In this document: in pieces, positions 11,901 through 23,900 of the stretch
How positions within the stretch are numbered: the first letter of the stretch is position 1
How the letters are laid out: the number at the start of each line of letters is the position of its first letter
Origin: Sthenelais limicola
Lineage: Eukaryota; Annelida; Polychaeta; Phyllodocida; Sigalionidae
DNA: 64,000 nucleotides
Direction: 5' to 3'
Assembly (NCBI GenBank): GCA_942159475.1
Contig: OW804094.1
Coordinates: 22,605,323 to 22,669,322, forward strand
Program-made: the position numbers and the translations under genes
The notes under the pieces: model-generated
What the model was told of the DNA's origin: nothing
The model's database searches: none
What the model saw: only the letters and a program-made list of their open reading frames with translations

Positions 11901-14900
11901 TCTATAGATGCATATTATGGCCAATAGGGGAATTTCATGTGCTATTGCGCATGTCTGTTACAGTGCATCCTGGGATAGATTCTGATGAAATCTCTCATAC
12001 AAATATTTGGCAGCATTTTTTTCTAAATTATTGACAAGAATGTTTTCACCAATATCATAGCATTCATAAATTGTCTATGAAAACCAAATGCATGATGGGA
12101 AAGATGGGGAGTTAGTTGTGTCATGGGAACATGTATGATACATGGATATTGACATTGAGCATTGATAAATAGTCCATGCTGAACATGACATGTTTGATAT
12201 AGATTTTATACTGTACCATTAATTCCACGGGAATCTAGATTCAAAATGGCGGCTATACAACACCCCTATTACTTTTGCAGCAAGAAACAGCTACAGAAGC
12301 CACTAAGAAAGTCAAGGATGGCATGAGCAGCATTCTAGGTGGTATCTCTAAGGCGTTGATCATTGAACCAGAGGACAAATATGATCGCGGACAACCAGTT
12401 ACAGTTGATAGCCATATATTTGACAGGGCCAAGGTAGGACCACTTTAAGCCCAATCTTAAAGAACTGACGAAACTGTCACTACTGATCTTTCCTTTTAAA
12501 ACGACTACAAAATTCATTGTGAATTAGGACTGATGATATTTTGGTTTTTGTCTTAAGGGTGGTCTCCACTGGCTGCGGTAAGCTCTGCGTCAAGCTCTGC
12601 GGTAAGCCTTGCGATGGTGCTGTGTTGGTGAGGAATGGCCAGGACCTGCCTACATGGCCAGTGAACCATGTAGGCAAGGACCTCGTCATTCCTCTCCACC
12701 TACAGAACCAACACAAACCATCGCAAGGCTTACCGCAGAGCTTATCGCAGCCAGTGATAACCCTTTGGTGTACATTAATTTTGCAAAACTTATATATTTA
12801 TTCATGTATAATTTCGCTATTTGGAGGGAGTACTGACTCAATACTAATACGAATATCAATTTTTTGAGGGGGTGGAGGAGTCTTAGTTTGGGGAAAGATC
12901 ACTAGCCATACATTACAATTCCATTGACTTACGGGAACAAAATATGTTTTATTGTTTCCGATTTTCTCTCCTAACATTTACAGACTTGTCATCATCTGTC
13001 GCAGTCAAGAATTCAGGTTCAGAGATTGTTTGTTCTATGAATAACAGCTTTGTTTTCGGTAGTCCGCTTTGGATTTGATTCATTCCTCTTTTGTGAAATT
13101 CACGATGACATACAGCTCTCTTTTTAGAGTGTAACATCGCATGGCTTGTCATTTCAGTTTTTAGATTACAAACTTAATTCCTCTCTCCGCTCTAAAAAGA
13201 AATGCCTCGAAGCTTTTTGGTTTTGGTCCTATATGGAGAATGGATTTAATATAATGCCCCTCCAAAGTGCATTCTTTTAATGGTAAAGTATTCATCCTTC
13301 AATTACAACCAAGGATATTTGAGCTGCAGTTCATTAAGAGAATAATGCATATAACAAAATGCACAGTCTTGACTTATTTAGATCTACCAATATATTCAGC
13401 CACAGACGCAAGCGTTATCACTTCTAATTCGAAACCTCATTTAAGTTCGTACCAAATATAAGGTGTGTCATTTTCTTAAATGTAGATTGTTAATTGGTTG
13501 CTGTGTCTTAACAAATGGGAGAAAAGGTTTTTTATCGAAGCTATGTGTGTAGTCTCTCACAGCCTTGCTTGTTCCTGCCCAATGGGTCTAATCACTTCGT
13601 CATTTCTTCCCATTATTCCCCCACCCTTTGACTTCCTTGAAAGATACACCCTGTTTGACCGAGGGTTGGGGGTTGGGGTAGCCCAATGTAAGGTGCTGGC
13701 TTTGGACCAAGGAGCATGACAGTGTGTCGTATTATAACCCCGATGTGCCCCAAATCTCCCACTTCTCCCTTCCGAGGCACTAGTGGAAGTCCAGCTGTAT
13801 GAGCTGAACTAGAAATAGCCTGGTAGATATAATGCTAAAACATGTATAAAAAGAAGCAACAAAAAACTTCTATATATTTTGTCGATTTTAAATTTTTGAC
13901 TTGTAAAGTAGGTACGATGAAACTATCAAAGGTCTTTCAAAAGTCTCCTTCAATGTAGGCCTTATATACTGTAAGAGGTTCCAAAGACTTGGAAATAATC
14001 AAGCAACCCTGAAAATATCTTAGATCCCTCTCGTTTGATGAACACTATGTAATATTCTGCCCCCTGAAAGTTCGGGGAAACTATCAGGGGTTTCTCGAAA
14101 TCCTAGACCCATGATTAGATCCCCGGCCTATAAAAAACAGAGAGATATGTAGACCTACACCAATAATGATATTATAGTAAAGGGCCTTATGCATGGTAAC
14201 TTTTTAAATATTGATGTTTATGTTTATTTCTCAATTCTTATTGGGGTTTCCCAGGGTGCTGAAAAAGATAAGACAGGGTGCCAATTTTTATTTTCAATAT
14301 TTCTACCATTTTTGGCCTTATATATGCAAACTAGCCAAATGTCTCTGTAAAGATTTTATTGAAAATCAATCCCCAAACCCCACTTGAAATTCGGTTTTCA
14401 AAAATGTGAGTACCCTCCTCTTAGGATCATCTCACAATATCTGTCCTCGTTGGAGTATAAACTTTCTCTGAATTCAAGCATTGCTTCTCAGCTATCTGTA
14501 TTCAAGGATTATCTTGTCACTGAACTCGTTGTTAGATATAGTTCTGTATTCTCCAAGATCATGGAAGAAAATTGATGTGGTTTTCACTTGTTCGATAGAT
14601 AGTGATCGCAGTTTTCACCTTAAAGGGCTTAGTGAGTCCACTAAGCCGATTCTCATGCAATTTTGCACCACAGAGGACTCTTTTCCACTAAATTATCATT
14701 AATTACATGAGAATCGGCTCAGTGGACTAGGCCCTTAAGTCAACAAAGTTGATGTTGTCTTTTAAAGACGATCATTATTATTGTTTCCCAACAATCTAGC
14801 ATTGATATCATACATAATTCACCCGATTTAGATTTCTATTGCACGTTATACACTTGATTGAAGTAGGAACACAAATCTAAATTTTCAGGCTCGCCTACGC

Positions 14901-17900
14901 GCTATTCAGTTGGATCCTGAAACATACTGCAACGATCCTGTGGGCGACCCAGCAGACTATACAAATTGGCTTGCAGCGTTCGTTCTCGAGGACCAGAAGG
15001 GGGCCATATCTGAGTTACTTGTTAGTAATGTAGAAGTACGAGGGCTGTACACACAGTTAGTACCATCGCAAATTTCCCATGCCAACTTCTGGCAGAGGTA
15101 TTTCTACAAAGTGCATCAACTAGAACAAGACGAAGCGAGGAAAGCTGCTCTAAAGAAGAGAGCAGAGGTGGGCGCTCAGGAGGCTGAACTAGAGTGGGAT
15201 GACGACGATGGTATGGACAATATTTTTATGTTTGTTTTTGTGAATGGGTCAGATTTTCAGAATATGTACAATTGACAGCGCTACACATTGAGTACATTCT
15301 GTTAAATTAGGCTGCAATTTGGCCAATACTAGGTAAATTCGAGTATATTTGACATTGCATTGATTCTAGCAATCTATTTGGTTAGGTTGAACTGTGTTTT
15401 GAACTTTATTTTTGTCTGAAATTTGGGTTATTTGAGAAGATTGGCGTAGTTAAATTGTACATTTTTTCTGAAAATATCACCCGAATGTTTGTTTTAAACC
15501 GGGATGAATAGGGGATTTGCATGTCTCACTGCGCATGTCTGTTACAGTGCATGCTGGGATGGATTCAGTTCAAACCTGACATACAAATATTTAGCAAATA
15601 GCATAGGTTGTATAAATGCAAAAGCCAAATGCATGATGGGAAAGGTAAAGTCTGGTTTTATGGAAACAACGAAAAGTTATGCATGGCTATTTACATGAGA
15701 TCACTGTTAAATATTCCATGCTGAACTTAACATGTTTTCTATAGCTTTTACCCTGACATACAACTCCCATAATTCCATGCGAATGGAGAATTAAGATGGC
15801 GACGTGAAAATCCCCCTATTGGGGTGGTTTGCGCGTAAACAAAATCTGCACTCTAGTCCTAGTGTATTCTCTCACTATTTAAGTTACTTATATGATGTAA
15901 ATTATAAATCGTACTTTGGGAGATAACTGATTCATCATATACTAGTGTGTAGTTTTTCAAGAACTTAAATAATTTTCATCCGAAAAGGCTTCTAAAGCTT
16001 GTCATTCATATTAGGGAGATTTAGCATCCACAGCATACCAACACAACACTAAGACCCTGCCCACACTTAGCCGATTTGGCCCCCGATTGCCCCCCGATTT
16101 GGGTCTCCTGATGAATCCTACGATTTCATTTCAAGTCCTGGTTGATGTCATTTCAAAAACATAAACCAGGACTTGAAATGAAATCATAGGATTCATCGGG
16201 AGACCCAAATCGGGGGGCAATCGGGGGACAAATCGGCTGCGTGTGGGCAGGGTTTAACGCATCCACTGATGTGGTGGTACACAATAACCGGTATCGGGAT
16301 CTCTCTAGAGGCCTAGCTTATCCTAGAGATCACATCGGTGGATGCGTTAGTGTTGTGTTGGTGCGTTGTGGTTGCTTAATCTCCCTGATTATATTTAAGC
16401 GCACGTTTGTCTTATTAAAACCCGACGAGTTCGGACTTTGCCCTAATTGATAGTTTTATCTTCTTTTTTTTTAAAGGTTTTTATTCACAGTATCCTGCCG
16501 TCGAGGCTTTTACAATTCTAAGGCTACTTGGTCATATAAACCCTTTGTATTTTAATTTTTGTTGTTGTTTTCGTATTTTCTGACTGTTATTCTTTCTATC
16601 GGGAACATCATCCATGATACCCAATCAAGATTAGCAATACCAGCAATCATTCTTTTACCATTAATTGTTTTTGTACGTTACATGGGTCAGCTTTTCAGAA
16701 AATGTACAATTGGCAGCAATTACACATTTAGTAAATTCTGCTAAATTAGTTGGTCAATACTAGGTAACTTAGAGTATATTTGGCATTGCATTGATTCTAG
16801 CAATCTGTTTGGTTAGGTTGAACTGTATTTTGAACTTTATTTTCGTCTGGAATTTGGGTTATTTGAGAGGAATGGCGACGGTGAATTGTACATTTTCTGG
16901 TGACTTCACCCACATATTCCTTACTCGACATACAGAACCGACTTGAGTTTTCACATACAATTTACACCCGTCAATAAACAAAGAGTTACACATTTTGTTG
17001 TTCTCATTATTATTTCACACATGGGTCAGATTTTCAGAAAATGTACAATTGTCAGCTGTACACATTTAGTAACTACTGCTAAACTATGCTGCAATTTGGT
17101 CAATACTAGGTAAATTCGAGTATATTCGGCATTGCATTGATTCTAGCAATCTGTTTGGTTAGGTTGAACTGTATTTTGAACTTTATTTTCGTTTGAAATT
17201 TAGGTTATTTGAGAAGATTGGCTAAGTTGAATTGTACATTTTCTAAAAATCTGACCCACATGATGGTTTTATCTTTGTAGAATGGGGCGACCTGGAGAGT
17301 CCAGTACCATCTTCCTCTTCAGCCACCGACTCATCAGTCACAACAAGTACGGAAACAGCAGAAACAAAAATCGAATCGCCTTCGACGTGCACACACCCTG
17401 CCTCCTCCTCCACCAGCTCAGAGACAACAACAGACGAAGTACCTAAACCTTCTTCTAGTGCTAAAGAATCGAGAGAGGATGAGGGGAGCGAACAAAAATT
17501 ACTCATAATCGACTCTAGCTGTAGTTTATCATCTGAAAGTGATGGCAAATCTAGCCCCGATAAAAACTATGTTAAGGTATCTGCAGTAATGGGAGAAGGA
17601 GGAGCTGAAGGGGGATCATCAGAGACAGTCGCCCCCATAGGTGTACCACCCCAGAGTGCCTCTGGTTCAGCTCAACCTAAAGCTGATGCTATTCTTCCTG
17701 CAATTGATATTGGCAGGGATAAGGATGATACTGAGTTGTCTGCCGTTGCTGATGTTCACACTAAAGATAAAGGAGATCTTGTTGTTGTAGGAGATAGGAA
17801 CACACCGTCTTCTGATTCGAGTCAGAGTAAAGGTAAATTTATATTTCAAAATTTGGTTGATATTGTGTCCTCCATTTTGTTTTTGTATGTGAGTTAAAGC

Positions 17901-20900
17901 TGCATTCTCAGCTAAATCCACCGAAAATTTGTTTTTTGTCCCTATGTACTCATTATTCGACATTTAGAAGTGACAATATTTACATTAAAGATGAAGAAAA
18001 AATGAGAAATGAGTTCTCATGTGTTGTATGCCCTTTTTTCAAAACATTTTCATTATTCAAGTAATGCTATTTATAAGCCTCCTTATGCATTTCGTAGTTA
18101 GATTTCCCAAAAATGTATCGTTATAAGATTGATTCCTCTATACATAGTATTCACTGACGTCACGGCGCTAGCCACGGCTTGCCATAATGTGGGTCAACTT
18201 TAGCTGGACATGAGTGCTCCAAGCCTAAAAAATACAGTTTTCACCTCCGAAAGTTTTAGAGAATGTTATATACAGTATGCTGATAGTTTATATGGTCATT
18301 TTTTAGTGTGTCATGATGGAATAATGAGTATAATTGCCATTAGCAAGCATTCAAAACGGGAAATCCTGTCGATCTTGTGTCTCCCGCTATCTATGCTGCC
18401 ACACATTATGGCTGCCAGTGAGGATAGCTGCTGACTGGGGTGACGTCATGTGAATACTATGTATAGCCCGAACCACTAAATAAGGCCCATAAACATTATG
18501 TTTCCAGACATCTCTCCAATTGAACCCTGATAGCTTGTTATTTTTTTATACGAGTTCTGAACAAGTATATATATTATCAGAGCTTACAATGTGGGGAAGG
18601 GTTTGGTACAACTGTCACTTTTTAGAAATTATGTTTGATGGTCAAGTTGCCATGGCAACTGTTTCTAAAAGATTTTGAAATTGTAAAAACATAGGGACCT
18701 TGTGGCAATCAAATCTCTCTCATTTGATGAAAAATTGATGAAAACTAATTTTATGTCTGCAAGTTGTGATGAACAAATTTCCGCATCTGATGATATATCA
18801 CATGTGTGATTCCGATATTGTCCCAAGGAATAAAAACAGTAGGAGTCGAGCGACGAAATGGTAAAAAATTACCAATTTTGGCCTGGTTTGGGGAGACATC
18901 GAAGAGAAGGAAACATTTTGTCTTTAATCAGAATGATAGACCTGCCAGATTATTTCATAAGGCTGATATCCAAATTCCATCGATAATATGATGTATTGTA
19001 GGTATTGAATTCTCAAAAAATTAGCTCTAAGAAGAAATAGTTTGAGGAGACAGGAAAAACGTTATTCAGAAAACAGTGGAATATGGCGTGCATAGATATG
19101 CAAACGCTGCAAAATTAATGTTTCTTGCTCAAAAAAACATTTGGGGGGACATTTCTGAATACTTTCGTAATGATTTTCAAATTGTCCTCTTCACGCTAAT
19201 TCCATTCTCTATAGAAAAGTTTATTTCCCAACTAAAATTTGCTGAGAATGCAGCTTTAAGTACCCCAAACCTTGACGTGGATTATATGGGTGAGATTTTC
19301 AGAAAATGTACAACTCGCCTTCACCAATCCTCTCAAATAACACACATTTAAGACAGAAATCAGCTTCAAAATTCAGTTTAACATAACAGAACAGATACTT
19401 TAAATCAATGCGATACCAAATATACTCAGATATACCCGGTATTCATCTTTTTTCAGCCTAATTTAGGAGAATCTCCCAAATGTGTAGAGCTGCCAATTGT
19501 ACATTTTCTGAAAATCTGACCCATATATATGTCACTATGTTACCCCATTTAGTGGCCTTGCTATGAATGATTTGTGATGTTACAGAAATATGAGTTATAA
19601 AGTGGGAAATTGGTTTTTTTTCAGCGTTTTATTCACAAGATATGTATGTGCGAATGTTTTAATTTGGGGGTATCTAGCTCTTTGAGTCGTACATATTAAA
19701 TATCACATATTATATATAACTTTGTATTTCTAAGGCCAACCTATGGAGTATATTTAGCTACTCTACTAAGAATTGTCCACCCAGAAATATTGCAAACTTT
19801 TTTTCAAACATACACATTATATCAAACATAAAATATAGAGATACTTTTTAGATTTCCTAAATGTTAACACCGTTGGAATCCGCTTAATCTCATCTTTTTC
19901 AATATGATCAGGGCTCGAAAAAAACTGTGTTTACTTGCCCGGGGCAACTAAAAAATGTCTCTGGGCAAGTAAAATTTAATGTTAGTTGCACGATTGGGCA
20001 AGTGAAAATCTCTACAGCACCGATTTCAAACCCCTGTTGTGATGTCTAATTACAATGCAACAAGATACATACAGATAGCGTGATTTCGTTTATAAATTTG
20101 GGCAAGTGAAAAATGATGTTGGGCAAGTAAATCTAGGCTGCCACTTGCCCAATGGCCAAGTGAAGTTGGTCGGTTTTTTTAGCCCTGATGATGGGATCTC
20201 AAACCCCATTTTTTCGACTTAAGACTCATTTTTCTGTAACACATCACATTTATGGATCTAGGTTTTCAGTTGATTGGGAGATAAAAACCTATTGTTGTCA
20301 CAATTGTAATAAATCTAGTGAAAGATGTTATTTGCAGAAGCCGAATCCTTTTAAGTTCAATGTGCATCCATTAATTCCCCAGCATGGTCTTGTATTTCAC
20401 ATATGGGTCAGATTGTCAGAAAATGTACAATTCACCTTCACCAATCCTCTCAAATATCCCAAATTTAACTGAAAAGTGACGTCCAAAATGCAGGTTAACA
20501 CAATAAAACAAAACTTTCTAATCAACACCATGCCAAAGATACTCTGATATACCCATTATGTATCATTTTTCAGTCTAATTTAACAGAAGTTACCAAATTT
20601 GTAGAGGTGCCGATGGTACATTTTGTGAAAATCTGACCCATATACTTATACTGTTGCAAGTTCCCTATTACTTATATATTTCCATGCAGAATCTTATTTA
20701 TTATTATGGCAATGGCTTCTTTATCATTGATGTTGGTCAATGGGATTTATTTGCAGACTATACAACCATAGACCTAAATTCAATATTTCAATATTTCCTT
20801 GAAATTTCCTTTGTATTCATGCAATTCTGTTTTGAGCCCTCTTATTGGGGACTCTCGGGGGCTACTTTAACAATATGTGATGTGTTTCAAGAAAAGGAGT

Positions 20901-23900
20901 CATAAGTCGCAAAATTGTTATTTTTTAAAGTGTTTTCTTCACAGGAAATCTTCTGACTTTTAGTGGTTTTAGCACTTATAGTCATATGAATCCAAGTAAC
21001 AAATTTTGGGACATTGTATGAAATATATCCTTGCGTTTTGAAGACATTCGTATGGAGTACATTTAGTTACTTTACTGGTAATTACCCATCCAGAAACATT
21101 ACAAACTTCTTATTTTTTTCAAAAATAAAAATATCAAACTTAAAATATAGAAATAGTTATTAGGTGTCCTACTGTTTACTATCATTGGAATTGGCTTGAC
21201 CTCCCCTTATCACTTTTCAAATATAATGATATCTCAAAATCAATATTTTCCGACTGATGACTCATTTTCCTTAAACGGATCACATATGTGTATAAGCATA
21301 AAGTTTAATATCCATCATATTCGTATGTTCCCTCATAATCTTGGTTGGCATACAAGTTGCAGTTCCCATACTGTAAACGTATTTATTTTCACCCAGATAA
21401 ATTTTCGCGCACTAAGTACTTTGACACCTTTTCGCGCGGATTTATATTCGCGCAGCAAGGAAGTCTCACACATTGTTTATGCAATAATTGTACCTTTCGC
21501 GCAGGATTTATTTTCACGCACCGAGATGGGTGCGCGAAAATAGCGAAAATAAATACTGCGCGAACATTAATACTTTTACAGTATTTAGAGATTTTCTTCT
21601 AAAAAATGATTTAGATTCACTCACTCCATTGGCTTGAAGGAACATATGCTGTCTAAACATAACAGGCACTACCATCTTTTGATCATCATATTTTGATATT
21701 GCAGTTGCAAATATAAGTTTGGATAAAGGCAAGAAAGAATTGCTTTAACCTTCTACTTTATCAAACCTCTGCTCTCTAGAACACATCTTCGGTTTTGGAC
21801 ACTTTCTCCGTGATTTGATTTTATCTTGAGCATATCTACTGACTTTAGTTCTCTTACTAATGATCAAAACATCATGTGGTATTTATTACCTATGATTTAT
21901 TTGATTTTAAATGTGTACTAATAATAGTGACAATATTAACTTTCACCTTTCTCCTCGGACCATGTTCTCCAATGGAAGGGAAATGTTTTGTTTAAAGGCT
22001 CTTGTCCACTAAGCCGATTTTCATGCGATTCTGACAGAATTTAGTGGAAAAGAGTCCCCTGCAGCAGAAAATCGCATGGAAATTGGCTTAGTGGATTAGG
22101 CCCTTAAAACTCCCTTCATTTAGTAACAACAATATTTATTAACACTTGTAAATAATTTAGACAAATCATCGCAAAAAAAAATAGGTGTTTTCTTTATTTT
22201 GCTGATATGCAGTGCCATGGCGTGGTAAATATGATAAGCAGCATTTATGCACTCACTTATGTGCAACCAATATTATATATATATTTGTAGGTTGGTAATT
22301 ACCTAGATATGAGGCTATTTAGTATTATCAATAGTCAACTCTGAGGTAGAAATTGTATCAAGCTCAACTGATTTTCTAACTTGAACTTTATTTACCTTTG
22401 AAATATTTTCCAATTTAAGTAGAAAAGCATCGCCATGATGTCTAACACAATTAGCTTTGACAAGTTAGTGTGGAGTATACATTCATAGTATTAGTAGCGC
22501 ACAGTCAATAAAGAAATCCACTAATATTTAATTTATTACCTGAGGGTTGGATATCTAAAATTTTGGACATTTGGTTCAACAGTGTGCAGCTATGTTCCTA
22601 TATATCTCAGACAGATTTTTTTTTTTTTTTTTTTTTTTTTATAGAATTTTTTTTATTTGTGTTCAGTCTTAGGTAAACCTAATATTCCCGTGATATAGAT
22701 GCTTTTGATTTGACATGAGAGATAGTAACTGAAATATGTGAAAGCTATGACACTGACAGGGGGACATATTGACTTGAACACAATTTGATCATTCATAATT
22801 ATGTGACGTTTAAGAGATTGGGGACTTGTTTAAACATATAATAAACAAATAAATGAGTAGAATAAAATTCATATTCACAAAATTGAGCATCTCTTTTTCA
22901 CAAAAATACTTAAATAATATTTTTAAAAAAAGGTCTGTTTATATGGTAATAAATATGTAATAGATAAATGAATATGTAGAGGTAAACAACTATTGAGATA
23001 ATTATTTCCAGAATTGAGCAGCGTGGACGATGACTGGGAGAAGGACTTTGATATAGAGGTATCAGAAGAGGATATACGCCTCGCACAAGAGGCGGCACGG
23101 AAACTAGCCGAGAGCAAGACTTCAGCTGATGATGTGAGTGCTAAAACTCTGTAGAGTGCCTTTCTGTCTCTCTTCTCTGTCTTTCTCCCTTCTTCTCTAT
23201 CTCTATTTCCTGGGTATGACCATAAAGTGCCTTTCTGTCTGTTTTCTCTGTCTCTCTCACCCTTCTTCTCTATCTCTATTTCCTGGGTATGACCATAAAG
23301 TGCCTTTCTGTCTCTTCTCTGTCTCTCTCTCCCTTCTTCTCTATCTCTATTTCCTGGGTATGATCATAAACTCACTCCCTCTCAGCTCTCCCGCCCTTGA
23401 TATAACCATATCAAATGTGTTGATGAGGGCGTAAAGCAACCAATCTCACTCACTCACTCTTAATCTAACCAGCTTTTTAAACACATTTAAAGGGAAACAT
23501 CAGCATGGCGTTGGACTATGTAGACAGACAGAAACACGTAGTGAACCTTAGCCTCAACATTTATCCGTTTGAATAAAGCATTAGGGACAGGCGACAGTTT
23601 ATGGGTCAAATTTTCAGAAAATGTACAATTGGCAGCTGTACGCACATAGTAAATTCTGCTAAATTAGGCTGCAATTTGGTCAATACTAGGTAAATTCTAG
23701 TATATTCATCATTGCATTGATGCTAGCAATCTGTTTGGTTAGGTTGAACTGTATTTTGAACTTTATTTTCATCTGAAATTTAGGTTATTTGGGAAGATTG
23801 GCTAAGTTGAATTGTACATTTTCTAAAAATCTGACCCACATATTTTAAGGAACGTCTTGGCCACAGGCACATGAAGGTTCTAATCAAGATTCATTATTCA

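Noticed and set aside
12480..12867. Paired open frames on both strands
   Set aside because: The region is the palindromic Rep-E element; the frames mirror each other.
17243..17963. Minus-strand frames of about 100 codons near 17.2-18.0 kb
   Set aside because: They are antisense to the Ser/Thr-rich linker exon of BSDC1 (17,281-17,832), whose frame and splice sites are well supported.
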